64,000 nt of DNA from Erysipelothrix sp. HDW6A (GCF_011400295.1 NZ_CP049859.1:124001-188000), one strand, 5' to 3'. Positions 30,202-40,429 are shown, counted from the first letter of the stretch. Notes: generated by a model not told the origin, from the sequence alone. Program-made: numbers and translations.

Positions 30202-30822
30202 TTATTTTGTACCGTAAATACGGTCTCCAGCGTCTCCTAAACCTGGCACAATATAGCCATGTTCATTAAGTTTTTCATCAAGAGCCGCTAAAAAGATATC
30301 AACATCTGGATGTCTTTCTTTAATAAACTCAACACCTTCTGGTGCTCCTACTAGACATACTAATTTAATAGTTTTTGCTCCACGTTTTTTAACAATTTCG
30401 ATTGCTGCATCGGCACTACCACCGGTTGCAAGCATTGGGTCTAGAACTAATACTTCTGCTTGTTCTAGTTTATCTGGGAACTTCGCAAAGTACTCATGAG
30501 GTAGTAATGTTTCTTCATCACGATACACTCCCACATGGCCTACTTTAGCAGTTGGAATAAGATCAAGAATTCCTTCGACCATTCCTAAACCAGCACGTAA
30601 GATTGGTACAAGCACAACTTCTTTATTAAGTTGGAATGTATCATAAGGACCACTGTGTGTATTAACAGTTACTGGTTCTAATTTTAAATCACGAGTGATT
30701 TCATACGCCATTAGCCCTGCAATTTCATCAAGGTTTTGACGGAAGTCCTTAGTACCTGTTGAAAGACTTCGCATTTGTGTTAGCTTGTGTGTAATTAATG
30801 GGTGATTTAAAACTGTTATCAT
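30202..30822 (-). CDS. upp: uracil phosphoribosyltransferase
   Basis: 206 residues. The PRPP-binding motif [15 protein letters not shown] is present, as is [11 protein letters not shown] at the C-terminus. It salvages uracil to UMP. RBS GAGGAG. It is the last gene of the tdk-prfA-prmC-tsaC-rpiB-glyA-upp string. Confidence 0.97.
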   Translation of the reverse strand: MITVLNHPLITHKLTQMRSLSTGTKDFRQNLDEIAGLMAYEITRDLKLEPVTVNTHSGPYDTFQLNKEVVLVPILRAGLGMVEGILDLIPTAKVGHVGVYRDEETLLPHEYFAKFPDKLEQAEVLVLDPMLATGGSADAAIEIVKKRGAKTIKLVCLVGAPEGVEFIKERHPDVDIFLAALDEKLNEHGYIVPGLGDAGDRIYGTK

Positions 30823-30824
30823 AA

Positions 30825-32054
30825 TTATTCTTCTCCTCTGATTGGGTAATTTCTAGTAAGTGCGACAACTTCTTCTCTAATTGATGCAAGCTTATCTTCA
30901 TCTTCATAGTTACGTAATGCTTCATCAATAAAACGTGCGACAAGTTTGAATTCTTCTTCTTTAAATCCACGGCTTGTCATTGCTGGCGAACCAATACGGA
31001 TACCACTTGTAACTGCAGGACGTTCTTTATCAAATGGGATTGCGTTCTTATTGAGCGTAATTCCTACTGTTTCAAGAATCTTCTCTGCATGTGCACCTGT
31101 GATACCAATACTTGTTTTGAGATCAACAAGAACCAAATGGTTTTCAGTACCACCACTAACAAGTCTGTATCCACAGTTTCCAAGCTCTTCAGCAAGAGCT
31201 AATGCATTCTTTACTACTTGTTCTTGGTATTTTTTAAAGCTTGGTTGTAGGGCTTCATGGAAGCATACTGCTTTAGCTGCGATTACATGCATTAGTGGAC
31301 CACCTTGTACCCCTGGGAATACAGAACGGTCAATCGCACTCGCATATTCTTTCTTACATAAGATTAACCCACCACGTGGACCTCTTAATGTTTTATGTGT
31401 TGTTGATGTTACAAAGTCAGCATATGGAACTGGGCTTGGATGAACACCTGCAGCAACAAGTCCTGCAATGTGTGCCATATCGACCATGAGGTAAGCACCA
31501 ATTTCATCCGCGATTTCTCTAAACTTTGCAAAGTCAATAATTTGTGAGTATGCACTAGCACCCGCAACAATTAACTTTGGACGAATATCAAGCGCTAATT
31601 CACGAACGACATCATAATCAATCTTTTCTGTTGTTGGATCAACTCCATAACCAAAGAATGTATAATTCTTACCTGAGAAGTTTAGCTTATGACCGTGTGT
31701 TAAGTGGCCACCGGAGTTCAAGTCCATCCCTAAAACAACATCTCCGTGTTCTAGGACTGATAAATAGACTGCCATATTTGCTTGCGAACCACTGTGCGGT
31801 TGAACGTTAGCGTGTTCTGCACCAAATATTTCAATTGCTCTTTCAATTGCTAGTGTTTCAATAATATCGACAAACTCACAGCCACCATAGTAGCGCTTGT
31901 TTGGATATCCTTCTGCATATTTATTGGTTAAGATGCTTCCTTGTGCTTCTAAAACTTGTTTGGATACAAAGTTTTCTGAGGCAATTAATTCAATGTTTTC
32001 TGTTTGACGTGTTGCTTCATCTGCAATCGTTGCAAAGACTAAATCATCTCTCAT
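30825..32054 (-). CDS. glyA: serine hydroxymethyltransferase
   Basis: 409 residues. The PLP lysine lies in [14 protein letters not shown]. Also present are [20 protein letters not shown] and [13 protein letters not shown]. It interconverts serine and glycine with tetrahydrofolate. Its ATG overlaps the rpiB stop by four bases (ATGA). Confidence 0.97.
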   Translation of the reverse strand: MRDDLVFATIADEATRQTENIELIASENFVSKQVLEAQGSILTNKYAEGYPNKRYYGGCEFVDIIETLAIERAIEIFGAEHANVQPHSGSQANMAVYLSVLEHGDVVLGMDLNSGGHLTHGHKLNFSGKNYTFFGYGVDPTTEKIDYDVVRELALDIRPKLIVAGASAYSQIIDFAKFREIADEIGAYLMVDMAHIAGLVAAGVHPSPVPYADFVTSTTHKTLRGPRGGLILCKKEYASAIDRSVFPGVQGGPLMHVIAAKAVCFHEALQPSFKKYQEQVVKNALALAEELGNCGYRLVSGGTENHLVLVDLKTSIGITGAHAEKILETVGITLNKNAIPFDKERPAVTSGIRIGSPAMTSRGFKEEEFKLVARFIDEALRNYEDEDKLASIREEVVALTRNYPIRGEE

Positions 32055-32506
32055 TCGCGTTCCTCCACAATTTCAATGTCGCTAATTTTATTGATACGAC
32101 GTATGTGTCGTTCATCATTACTAAATGGTGTTTCTAACCATGCTTTAACGATTTCTTTGTTTACCTCTAGAGGTGTAGTTCTTCCTGCCATTGCAAGAAT
32201 GTTTGTATTGTTGTGTTCGCGTGTTAATGTCGCTACTTCAACACTCGTAACGAGGGCACAACGGATTCCACGCACTTTGTTAGCTACGATTGAAGCTCCA
32301 ATACCAGTGCCACATAAAATAATACCTAAATCATGTTTACCACTAGCTACAGCTTTTGCTGCTGGATAGATTACATCTGGGTAATCAACACTATCTTCAG
32401 ACATTACTCCGTAGTCAGTTATTTCATAACCAAGTCCTGTAATCACTTCTTTTAATGCTTCTTTTTGAACGTAACCACCTTGATCACATGCCAATGCTAT
32501 TGTTTT
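32051..32506 (-). CDS. rpiB: ribose 5-phosphate isomerase B
   Basis: 151 residues from a GTG at 32506, placed by the GAGGAGG site 7 bases upstream; a longer in-frame reading to 32563 overlaps tsaC and is rejected. It begins [12 protein letters not shown] and has [11 protein letters not shown] with the catalytic Cys and the [15 protein letters not shown] loop. It interconverts ribose 5-P and ribulose 5-P. Between tsaC and glyA, as in other Bacillota. Confidence 0.94.
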   Translation of the reverse strand, partial: KTIALACDQGGYVQKEALKEVITGLGYEITDYGVMSEDSVDYPDVIYPAAKAVASGKHDLGIILCGTGIGASIVANKVRGIRCALVTSVEVATLTREHNNTNILAMAGRTTPLEVNKEIVKAWLETPFSNDERHIRRINKISDIEIVEERE

Positions 32507-32508
32507 CA

Positions 32509-33114
32509 CTATTTTACCTCCTCTAGGATTGCTTTTAAAGGAACAATTCCTTCTCTTAAGCATACTACTTGAGACCCTGTAAGGTCAAATACACTTGATG
32601 ATATTTTTCCCTGAATATCCCCTTCAATTACACCAGCTATTTTACCATCTAATTGTTCCAATACCATAGCCGATGATGTCGCTGTGGGCATTCCTGAAAT
32701 ATTCGCTGAAGGCAGCCATAATGGATGTCCAAGTTTATCGATTAATTCTTGAACCCAAACATCATCAGCCATACGAATTCCTAGGGTATCTTGATTTCCC
32801 AGGAAATCAAAGACTCCTTGTTTTCTCTTGAAGATAAAGGTCACTGCCCCAGGCATAAAGGTATGCATGAGATGACGTTGCCAGTCTTCAAGTTCTGCTA
32901 CTGCTTCAATCTGTTCGTACGAAGCCACCATTAATGGAAAGGGTTTTGTATCTGGTCGATGCTTCACATCAATTAACTTCTGATACAAAGCTTCATCGTG
33001 CGTGCTAGCAGCGAGCCCATAAACGGTATCCGTCATTATAGCGACAAGCTCACCCTTTTTTAATTGTTCTGAAACTTCATTAATTTCACTTTTATTATAT
33101 ACTTTGGTAATCAT
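32509..33114 (-). CDS. tsaC: threonylcarbamoyl-AMP synthase (Sua5/YrdC/YwlC)
   Basis: 201 residues. Motifs are GELVAIMTDTVYGLAAS, KHRPDTKPFPLMVAS and LWLPSANISGMPTATSS. It makes threonylcarbamoyl-AMP for t6A in tRNA. It is the short YrdC-domain form, without the Sua5 C-terminal domain. RBS AGGGGG. It starts 45 bases after prmC. Confidence 0.93.
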   Translation of the reverse strand: MITKVYNKSEINEVSEQLKKGELVAIMTDTVYGLAASTHDEALYQKLIDVKHRPDTKPFPLMVASYEQIEAVAELEDWQRHLMHTFMPGAVTFIFKRKQGVFDFLGNQDTLGIRMADDVWVQELIDKLGHPLWLPSANISGMPTATSSAMVLEQLDGKIAGVIEGDIQGKISSSVFDLTGSQVVCLREGIVPLKAILEEVK

Positions 33115-33159
33115 ACTTACCCCCTAATTTCTAAGAGTATTTTAACATAAAAAAAGATA

Positions 33160-34014
33160 CTAGTCCTTAATAGGACTAATACCTTGATAAACAAAAACCA
33201 TACGATCACATTGATTCATATCTTGACGCAATTCAATATGAGCGGTTGGGAAAAAGGATTGTGCACATTCTACAACCGCTTCTCCAATATCAAAACCAAT
33301 TTCAAAAGCAATCATTGCTTTTTCATTCAACACTTTATGGGCATTCGATAATACACTACGGTAAAAGAATAGACCATCCTCTCCACCAAATAATGCTACA
33401 TGAGGTTCATTATTCAGTACAGATGTTTGAACGTGTTCGGTGTTCTTAATATAGGGAGGGTTGCATACAAGTACATCCAACTTAATATTACGATCAATGA
33501 GTGGTTGTAACATATCACCTTGGTAGAATGTCATATCCACTTCATTAATTTTTGCGTTTTCTTTAGCAACAACGAGTGCTTCTTCACTTATATCTGTTGC
33601 GAAGACTGGTAGACCTGTCTCTTTAGCAAGAGCAAGTCCAATAGCACCACTACCACAAGCAACATCAGCAATCACTGGATCCTCAAAGTAATCATCAATA
33701 TCACTCAACACATGACCTACTAACTCCTCAGTTTCTCCTCGAGGAATTAAGACACCTTCATTAACAATGATTTTATAACCATAAAACCACTCATAACCTA
33801 ATACATATCCTAAAGGTATATCTTGAGCAAGTTCTTGAATCTTCTTCATGTAATCTGTGGCGATTGCTTCATCTGCTTCATTATCAAATTCAGCAAACAT
33901 GTCGATATCTTGTTCACGAAGCAACTCAAGCATTAAAACACGAGCAAAGCCTGTGTAAATTGAATGCTTATCTAAGATGTTTGTTCCTTCTTTTACAAGA
34001 TCTCTATAGATCAT
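33160..34014 (-). CDS. prmC: release factor glutamine methyltransferase PrmC
   Basis: 284 residues. It has the NPPY catalytic motif (CNPPYIKN) and the SAM-binding DVACGSGAIGLALA. It methylates the Gln of the GGQ motif in release factors. Its ATG overlaps the prfA stop (ATGA), which suits a modifier coupled to its substrate gene. Confidence 0.96.
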   Translation of the reverse strand: MIYRDLVKEGTNILDKHSIYTGFARVLMLELLREQDIDMFAEFDNEADEAIATDYMKKIQELAQDIPLGYVLGYEWFYGYKIIVNEGVLIPRGETEELVGHVLSDIDDYFEDPVIADVACGSGAIGLALAKETGLPVFATDISEEALVVAKENAKINEVDMTFYQGDMLQPLIDRNIKLDVLVCNPPYIKNTEHVQTSVLNNEPHVALFGGEDGLFFYRSVLSNAHKVLNEKAMIAFEIGFDIGEAVVECAQSFFPTAHIELRQDMNQCDRMVFVYQGISPIKD

Positions 34015-35093
34015 AGTCCACCATTTTCTAATATTTCGCGTTGTTCTTCTGCAAGGAGAGCATCAACGATTTCATCGAGTTTTCCTTCCATAATAATATC
34101 CAATTTTTGAAGTGTTAAACCAATTCGGTGATCAGTAACACGGTTTTGTGGATAGTTATAGGTACGGATTTTTTCTGAACGATCGCCTTTACCAATTTTT
34201 GATTGACGGTTTACGTTCTTTTCTTCTTCAAGTTTTTGTTGGTGATGTTCGAAGACACGTGCACTAATTAAACGCATTGCCTTATCACGGTTATCATGTT
34301 GTGAACGACCATCTTGACACTTAACTGAGATACCTGTAGGTTTATGCACAATTCTTACCGCGGAGTCCGTCTTGTTAACGTGTTGTCCTCCAGCACCTGA
34401 AGATCTCATTGTATCAATTTCAAGATCATTAACATCAATCTCAAAGCCTTCATCTTCCACATCGGCCATAACTAGTACTGTTGCGGTTGATGTATGAATA
34501 CGACCTTGTGTTTCAGTCTTTGGTACACGTTGAACACGGTGTGCACCAGATTCAAACTTAAAGTGACGGTATGGTTCTTGACCTTTAACTACAAATGAGA
34601 TCAAAGCATATCCGCCTGATTCAGCTTCTGATGCTTCAATAACTTCATACTTGTAACCCAGACTTTCTGCATAACGAGTATACATACGATATAAGTCACC
34701 TGCAAAGATATTACCTTCATCACCACCAGCAGCTCCACGAATTTCAATAATCGCATCATAATTATCTGCTGGGTTTCTAGGAATAAGAAGGAGACGTAGT
34801 GATTCTACTAAAGTGTCCATCTTTTCCTTGTATTCTTCCATTTCCATTTCTGCAAGTTCAACAAGCTCTGCTTCTGTTTCTGTTTGAGCAACTTCAACTG
34901 CTTGGTTATAGAAGTTTTCTGCATCTAAATATTCACGGTATGCTTCTACTGTTCCTATTAATGACGCTTGTTCTTTACCGTACTTAGCCATCAAACGATG
35001 ATCTCCTAATACTTCAGGACTCATCATTAATTCACCAAGTTCGGCATCACGACTTAGAATAGAATCTAAGCGTTGTTTCATTGTATTTTCCAT
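34011..35093 (-). CDS. prfA: peptide chain release factor 1
   Basis: 360 residues. The GGQ motif is in GAGGQHVNKTDSAVRI, the substrate of PrmC. The KGDRSEKIRTYNYPQNRVTDHR segment is typical. It reads UAA and UAG. RBS AGGTGAAG. It follows the tdk locus by 17 bases. Confidence 0.97.
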   Translation of the reverse strand: MENTMKQRLDSILSRDAELGELMMSPEVLGDHRLMAKYGKEQASLIGTVEAYREYLDAENFYNQAVEVAQTETEAELVELAEMEMEEYKEKMDTLVESLRLLLIPRNPADNYDAIIEIRGAAGGDEGNIFAGDLYRMYTRYAESLGYKYEVIEASEAESGGYALISFVVKGQEPYRHFKFESGAHRVQRVPKTETQGRIHTSTATVLVMADVEDEGFEIDVNDLEIDTMRSSGAGGQHVNKTDSAVRIVHKPTGISVKCQDGRSQHDNRDKAMRLISARVFEHHQQKLEEEKNVNRQSKIGKGDRSEKIRTYNYPQNRVTDHRIGLTLQKLDIIMEGKLDEIVDALLAEEQREILENGGL

Positions 35094-35110
35094 ACTTACT
35101 TCACCTAACT

Positions 35111-35706
35111 TTATTTTTCAATTCCTGGCTTATCAACGACGATGTGGTCATGACGGCAACGTGCCTCATAATCCTCACTCGCTCCAACTAATACGATTGG
35201 GTCATGATAGGATGCAGGTTTCCCATTAACAAGACGTTGAGAACGCGTTGCTGGTCCACCACACACTGTACAGACTGCGGTAAGCTTTGTAACAAACTCT
35301 GCTGTTGTCATGAGTTTTGGAATAACCCAAAAGGTTCTCCACGGAAGTCCATATCAAGACCTGCTGCCATAACACGGATTCCTTGTTCAGCAAGATAGTC
35401 ACAAACTTTAATGACATTCTCATCAAAGAACTGCACTTCATCGATTGCGACAACATCCGTTTCTTCAGAAACATAATCTAATATTTCTAAAGCATTATCA
35501 ATAATAACAGCTGCTACACGCTTTCCAGCATGTGATACGACTTCATTATCACTGTATCGATTATCGATACGTGGTCGAAACACAATAATATTCTTGTGTG
35601 CATAACTTAATGTATTAATTCGACGGATTAATTCCTCCGTCTTTCCTGCAAACATACACCCTGTAATCAATTCTACGTAACCATCTTTATATTGATGATA
35701 CATCAT
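35111..35706 (-). pseudogene. tdk: thymidine kinase, frameshifted by loss of one base
   Basis: Two readings make one Tdk. The first (from ATG 35706, RBS GAGGTG) runs through the Walker A GCMFAGKT, VAIDEVQFF and [14 protein letters not shown], then leaves frame and stops as LFQNS. The second (35311-35111) continues with [16 protein letters not shown] and CRHDH, the zinc-binding C-terminal part. Restoring one G in the run at 35326-35328 gives GEPFGVIPKLM and a 198-residue protein of normal length. The break is in the lasso/dNTP-binding transition, so no active Tdk would form unless the frame is rescued. Could be a sequencing error. It lies between rpmE and prfA, the usual place for tdk. Confidence 0.88.
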
Positions 35707-35742
35707 GTCCAATCACCTCTGTTATATTCTAACTTATTTTGC

Positions 35743-35770
35743 AAAAAAAAATAAGGGTTACCCCTTATTT
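35743..35770 (-). terminator. intrinsic terminator after rpmE
   Basis: AATAAGGG / CCCTTATT hairpin with a short loop and nine T on the minus strand. The rpmE stop codon lies in its 5' arm. Confidence 0.9.
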
Positions 35771-35968
35771 TAGACCGTATTTCTTATTGAATTTATCAAT
35801 ACGTCCAGCCGCATTTGCGAAACGTTGTTTTCCAGTATAGAATGGGTGGCAGTTTGAGCATGTATCAACACGTAAATCAGTTGCTGTTGAACCTACTTCA
35901 ATTTCTGTCCCACATGATGTACAAACAATTTTAGTTTTTGCGTACTCTGGATGAATTCCTTTTTTCAT
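35765..35968 (-). CDS. rpmE: 50S ribosomal protein bL31, zinc-containing type
   Basis: 67 residues. It carries a four-cysteine zinc set (CTSCGTE and TCSNCHPF) and the FYTGKQRF motif. The C+ form stores zinc and is usually replaced by a C- form under zinc limitation; no C- copy is in the window. Strong RBS and a -35/-10 pair upstream. Confidence 0.96.
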   Translation of the reverse strand: MKKGIHPEYAKTKIVCTSCGTEIEVGSTATDLRVDTCSNCHPFYTGKQRFANAAGRIDKFNKKYGLK

Positions 35969-36025
35969 ATGTTCATGTCTCCTTCCGCCTAAGCTGATTT
36001 GATCACCTTAGATAAGTGCTAAGTT

Positions 36026-36054
36026 ATAATACCATACTATTAACCAATGTGCAA
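36026..36054 (-). promoter_or_regulatory. promoter of rpmE
   Basis: TTGCAC (36054-36049), 17 bases, TATTAT (36031-36026), about 58 bases before the start codon. Confidence 0.6.
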
Positions 36055-36091
36055 TGGATTTTATTCAATGACACTACATATTTACTCCATA

Positions 36092-36958
36092 TTATCGTGT
36101 AGCGTAATACTCTTCCATTATTTCATTGATTGTTGCTTTAGCATTATCACTTATCGCTTTGTTTTCGGAGCGATATGTTATCAACGCTTTCCATAAAGCC
36201 CACGCTCTTGCACGCTTTTGAGTATCCTCATCAATATATTTAAAAAGACTAGCTCGACAATCTATATTAAAAAAAGTCCACGCCATCGCATAATCACATG
36301 CAGGATCACCAACACCCATAATTCCAAAGTCAATAACACCTGAAAGTTGGCCATCATTTACAAGTAGGTTCCCTGGTGCAATATCCCCATGAATCCAAAC
36401 TGGTTCTTTTTTCCACACCGAATTAATTGACTCTTCCCAAATTGTCTCTATATCTTTAACTGGAAGAATTTCTTTTAAATCTCGCAAGGATTCATTGACT
36501 TCTTCTTGATACACAGAAGGATGAGCTCCTCGGTAAAAATTATGTTCTCCTGCTGTAGGAGCATTTGTAGTATCCAAAGTTTGGAGTTCCTTTAAGAATT
36601 CCGCAATCTCTCCCGCAAAGCTCTCCAATGAACGAAAATTCGTTGTGTTGGCAGTTTCTCCAGGAAGGTACTCATTAATTGCCCAAGGATATGGATACTC
36701 TCTATCGGGCTTTCCTAGCGCTATTGGTTTAGTTATTGGCAAACTAATATTTTTTGCGAGTAAAGGTAGCCATTTATTCTCTTTTTCAATTTGAGCTACA
36801 TACTCCGGACCACTTGGCATCCTTACCAGCATGGAATCACCCAAATGAAACGTTCTATTATCATGTCCACTTTGGATTACTGGCTTAATCAATAGACCGT
36901 TCCATTTTGGGAACTGCTCTTGAATTAGTTTATCCACCATTTTTACATCTATATTCAT
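36092..36958 (-). CDS. APH-family (aminoglycoside/choline kinase-like) phosphotransferase
   Basis: 288 residues from ATG 36958; the RBS AAGGAAGG lies about 12 bases upstream. A GTG reading from 37003 would start inside a TATAAT box and is rejected. The kinase signature is IHGDIAPGNLL (HxDxxxxN, Brenner motif) and IDFGIMGVGDPACDY (DFG-like). The N-terminal lobe has GHDNRTFHLG and VRMPS. The family phosphorylates small molecules such as aminoglycosides, macrolides or homoserine-like metabolites; the substrate cannot be read here. Single gene with its own start site. Confidence 0.82.
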   Translation of the reverse strand: MNIDVKMVDKLIQEQFPKWNGLLIKPVIQSGHDNRTFHLGDSMLVRMPSGPEYVAQIEKENKWLPLLAKNISLPITKPIALGKPDREYPYPWAINEYLPGETANTTNFRSLESFAGEIAEFLKELQTLDTTNAPTAGEHNFYRGAHPSVYQEEVNESLRDLKEILPVKDIETIWEESINSVWKKEPVWIHGDIAPGNLLVNDGQLSGVIDFGIMGVGDPACDYAMAWTFFNIDCRASLFKYIDEDTQKRARAWALWKALITYRSENKAISDNAKATINEIMEEYYATR

Positions 36959-37131
36959 ATACACGCCAAACCTTCCTTTAATAGTAACTTCATTATACAC
37001 CAAAACTGTTTATCTTCTTAAACAGAGAACAAGTCTCATCAGGTGACAAGACTTGTGTTTTCGATCTATTCAATATGTGTCTTGAAAAATCTTCACTTAC
37101 TGAGGACTTTTCATCTAATTTCATTCTACTT

Positions 37132-38235
37132 TCATGAATACTTTAGAATAAACCTAGCCATTTCATCTATGCAGTCTTCACTTTGTGGATAATTTCCGAC
37201 ATGATCTATGTATGCATGTCCCAAGCCTTTATATAACACGGTCGTTGTATCGACTCCAGCCTTAACAAGCTTGCGAGCATAGGCCAAGGTTTCTATAGCT
37301 AGAAAATCATGTTCTCCTACTGTCACATATGTTGGTGGAAGATTAGGGCTAACATCACTGTATGGAGTTAGATACTTACTTAATATATTATCTGTCCCCA
37401 ATAGGTCTTGTAGCATCGATGATGAATTACCAAACATTCCTAGGCTTAGATTGATTGCTTTGGCGTGCTTATCGTATATTTCAATTTTATTGATATCGAA
37501 GTCTACATACTCATCACTTATACCACCCATATTAACTGTTGGATAGAGCAGCATTTGCCCTTTTACATATGAAAGTCCATCCTCCAGAGCTTTATTGGTA
37601 CAGTACTGTGTTAAGTTTCCACCAGCACTATCTCCTGCAATAAAAATTGACTCAGAGTCTCCATCCACGTGTCTTGCATTCTCATGTACCCACTTCAATC
37701 CGTCATAACAATCTTCATGGCCTGTTGGATATGGGTTCTCTGGAGCTAAACGGTAGTCTACCGAGAAAATAGCAATTCCTGTCTTTTCTACTAACAGTTT
37801 CATCGCCTCTTCGACGACACCATGATGTCCTGCAAAGAAGCCTCCTCCATGGATATAGTATAGAATCGGTACATTCTTATTTCTTACCTTCGGCGTATAG
37901 CTAATAATAGGCATTTGAAAACTATCTCGAGTTAGACATATATGATTCTCAACAACAATGTCTTCTTCTACCATAGGAGTACTATCCACTGAGTTAAACA
38001 TTTTACGAAGTCTGGCAATTGATTTTGGACTCGCATCCATTTTCAATAATCTTTTTGGTATGAACTTCATCATAAACACCGTTTTCTTTGCTGAAGCATA
38101 CAACCTTGGATCCATTGCTCCCGGTATATTACAATCAGGAATCGGCTTTACAAGAACATCGACATCGTTAATGTTTTTGTGGTATTCCTTTTCTTTAATT
38201 ACACTAATTAAACTATCATCGTATTTTTTTACCAT
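37132..38235 (-). CDS. HSL-type alpha/beta hydrolase (esterase/lipase)
   Basis: 367 residues. The oxyanion motif HGGGF (129-133) and the nucleophile GDSAGG (S203) mark the hormone-sensitive lipase family. The acid lies near VGEHDFL and the catalytic His near LGHAYIDH. There is no signal peptide, so it is probably cytoplasmic. It hydrolyses short-chain esters in relatives. Strong RBS (AGAGGGAG). No operon partners. Confidence 0.85.
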   Translation of the reverse strand: MVKKYDDSLISVIKEKEYHKNINDVDVLVKPIPDCNIPGAMDPRLYASAKKTVFMMKFIPKRLLKMDASPKSIARLRKMFNSVDSTPMVEEDIVVENHICLTRDSFQMPIISYTPKVRNKNVPILYYIHGGGFFAGHHGVVEEAMKLLVEKTGIAIFSVDYRLAPENPYPTGHEDCYDGLKWVHENARHVDGDSESIFIAGDSAGGNLTQYCTNKALEDGLSYVKGQMLLYPTVNMGGISDEYVDFDINKIEIYDKHAKAINLSLGMFGNSSSMLQDLLGTDNILSKYLTPYSDVSPNLPPTYVTVGEHDFLAIETLAYARKLVKAGVDTTTVLYKGLGHAYIDHVGNYPQSEDCIDEMARFILKYS

Positions 38236-38547
38236 AAAGTTTCTCCCTCTATACTGTTTTCAGCACACATATAACTCTTACATCATAATATATAACGCTT
38301 ACATAATGCTGTCATTATATCTTGTTTATGGTCATAATGTGATATTTATACTCTGAGGAAAAGAAAAAATCAAAGTAATTATTCACTTTGATTTTTGTCC
38401 TAAAAGTTATAATGATTGTTAGTTTATTATCTATGACCTTTTTATTAGTATACAGAGTCATTTAATATTTAGGTTTAACAACCGAATTTCATTCTGGTAC
38501 CAGAGCTTTAATAAGCAATTATGAGTCTCAAAATATATCACTTTTTT
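38236..38547. other. 312-base gap between the esterase and the exporter operon
   Basis: AT-rich and without an ORF of note. It holds the upstream region of the esterase and a terminator hairpin (38364-38396). CTGGTACCAG, a 10-base palindrome, lies near 38495. No tRNA-like or riboswitch-like fold was seen. Confidence 0.5.
38364..38396 (-). terminator. terminator-like hairpin downstream of the exporter operon
   Basis: An 11-bp stem AAAATCAAAGT / ACTTTGATTTT with an 8-base loop and T-rich flanks on both strands. It lies about 150 bases after the stop at 38548, so it may end the operon or act from either side. Confidence 0.6.
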
Positions 38548-39240
38548 CTACAATTTTGGTTGTTGATTTCGCTTATTATTCGGCTCACCTGAGAAACTAA
38601 GGAAGTCCCCTGGGAATAGGTCTCCTTCTGTTACCGCCATTAATACAATTGACGTTACAACGATATAGATTCCAAAACTATACAGAGAAATATATCGATA
38701 TTGGTTGCCTCGTTTTACAATGAAATTAAGTAAGCCAATATATATGAGTACATAGATCAACATCATGGTCATGATTGCGTTTTTAGCACTGTTAACTCCA
38801 GATATCCAGAATAGTGCAAAAATCAAAGCTACAAATCCTGTAATTAATCCCAATATTAAGTTTAAGTTTCGGTAGTTATAATACTCCGTTTTCAGGTAAG
38901 CACGAGAGAATACAAATCCAATAACAATCCCCGATAACATGACGATTATCATGATTTTACTGTCGAAAGCTACTTCTTTAATTGTGAAATAGGATCCAAA
39001 CGATAAACCAGAACCTACCATATTTAGTACATAACTCATAATATAGAAGTGATAATAGTCTTTTGCGAAATAATGGAGTATCCCTGCAACAATCATAAGC
39101 CCTACCCCTGTAAAGAGCGCATTCCACCCTATATTTAAATAGGAGATTGCCCAGGCTGTAATATATAAAAGAACTAATGATCCTGCAAAAAATAGAAAAC
39201 TTAGGTTAATATGTTGTTTCGTAGTTTCAACTTTTCTCAT
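38548..39240 (-). CDS. polytopic membrane protein encoded with the split ThrE exporter
   Basis: 230 residues with about seven membrane helices and a hydrophilic C-terminal tail of about 25 residues beginning EGDLFPGDFLSFSG. I do not recognise the family. Its start overlaps the ThrE C-part stop by four bases, so the three genes are translated together. A role as an accessory subunit of the exporter is inferred. Confidence 0.7.
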   Translation of the reverse strand: MRKVETTKQHINLSFLFFAGSLVLLYITAWAISYLNIGWNALFTGVGLMIVAGILHYFAKDYYHFYIMSYVLNMVGSGLSFGSYFTIKEVAFDSKIMIIVMLSGIVIGFVFSRAYLKTEYYNYRNLNLILGLITGFVALIFALFWISGVNSAKNAIMTMMLIYVLIYIGLLNFIVKRGNQYRYISLYSFGIYIVVTSIVLMAVTEGDLFPGDFLSFSGEPNNKRNQQPKL

Positions 39241-39683
39241 AGACGGATTCTCGCTTTCCTTGGTCGTTCTATAACACGTAATACTACCTCTACCATTACA
39301 ATAGCTAGTGCTATCGTTACTGAAAGCATCAGTGTTTTTGAGAGCATCTCGATACCTTCCATATATTTGCCACTCATTAGGTGTCTAAGGGCCTGGTATG
39401 CACTAATTCCTGGAACTAGAGGGAAGAACCCCGGAAGGTTAAAGGTCGTTGTAGGGACCTTGTAACGACGCGCAAAGATAATCGAAACAATGGATACCAC
39501 AGTCGCTCCCATAAAAATCGCATAGATTTCAGTAACACCTAATTGTAAGAATAACCAGTTTACAACCCAACCCGACATACCAACGAGTCCACATTGAACT
39601 AAGACACGACGCGGTACGTTTACTATGATTCCAAAACAAAGACCGGTAATGAAACTCGTTATGAATTGAATGAGTATTGTCAT
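39237..39683 (-). CDS. ThrE-type exporter, C-terminal half (DUF3815-like)
   Basis: 148 residues from ATG 39683 (GGGTGA site, ATGA overlap with the previous gene). Four membrane helices with SFITGLCFG and the motif FNLPGFFPLVPGISAYQALR. In the related single-chain ThrE transporters this half is fused to the N-half; here it is a separate protein. It exports threonine/serine or small peptides in relatives; the substrate here is unknown. Confidence 0.8.
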   Translation of the reverse strand: MTILIQFITSFITGLCFGIIVNVPRRVLVQCGLVGMSGWVVNWLFLQLGVTEIYAIFMGATVVSIVSIIFARRYKVPTTTFNLPGFFPLVPGISAYQALRHLMSGKYMEGIEMLSKTLMLSVTIALAIVMVEVVLRVIERPRKARIRL

Positions 39684-40429
39684 ATGAATTTCACCCCTGT
39701 CATAACGCCTGCGCCAATCATGCAAGCCACAAAGATTGCTTCAATTAAGAAGATGGATCCTGATATGGTATTCCCAGATAAAAAGTCACGAATTGAGTTC
39801 ATGATTTGAATGCCTGGAACCAATATAATGATACATCCAATTATTAGGGTATCGTGATTACTGACTAAGCCCAGAGCAAACAATGCATTCGCAATCGTAG
39901 CCATTAGAAAAGAAACGATTAATTCTTGCAAGAAACGTGTACCTAGAGTTCGGTTTAGCAGTCCATAAAGCATGTACCCTACTCCACCAATAATGAAAGC
40001 AACGAAGATATCCTCAAGTGGACCTCTGAATATTACTGACATTGCAGCACTCACCGCACCAGCACTAATATATTTAAGCCATAATGGATAATCAGGCTCT
40101 TCATTTTCAACTTTAACTATTTCATCATAAAGTTCATCTACTGTATATTTACCAGATGCAAAGTCACGCGACAAACGATTAATCTCACCAATTCGATCCA
40201 TGTTTTGCCTGCGCTTTGTGATTCTCTTCATTTTTGTTGTTGAACCATGAGCAGAGGTAATAAAAATGCCTGTTGGCATTACAAAACTAACAGCATGATT
40301 GCTGCCCTGTTCTACCGCAAGAATACGATTCATAGTATCTTCAACACGATGCATTTCTGCACCATTTTCCATTAAAACTTTACCAGCAAGGATGCACGCA
40401 TCCATTACCTTTTCCACTTGTTTATCCAT
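39680..40429 (-). CDS. ThrE-type exporter, N-terminal half (DUF1212)
   Basis: 249 residues. The soluble N-terminal region has GAEMHRVEDTMNRIL and the conserved SFVMPTGIFITS. Four or five membrane helices follow, with FRGPLEDIFVAFIIGG. This is the catalytic-like half of the ThrE family. It is the first gene of a three-gene operon with stop-start overlaps, divergent from the histidine kinase gene. Confidence 0.85.
   Translation of the reverse strand: MDKQVEKVMDACILAGKVLMENGAEMHRVEDTMNRILAVEQGSNHAVSFVMPTGIFITSAHGSTTKMKRITKRRQNMDRIGEINRLSRDFASGKYTVDELYDEIVKVENEEPDYPLWLKYISAGAVSAAMSVIFRGPLEDIFVAFIIGGVGYMLYGLLNRTLGTRFLQELIVSFLMATIANALFALGLVSNHDTLIIGCIIILVPGIQIMNSIRDFLSGNTISGSIFLIEAIFVACMIGAGVMTGVKFI

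Noticed and set aside
30946..31443. 165-residue open frame on the plus strand
   Set aside because: It lies wholly antisense to glyA, has no ribosome binding site and its composition is that of a shadow frame.
35320..35335. Programmed -1 frameshift in tdk
   Set aside because: CTTTTGGG is not a canonical slippery heptamer and Tdk is not known to need one; a lost base is simpler.
37029..37056. ACAAGTCT / AGACTTGT hairpin as esterase terminator
   Set aside because: No T tract follows on the minus strand; could be an operator, but nothing supports that.
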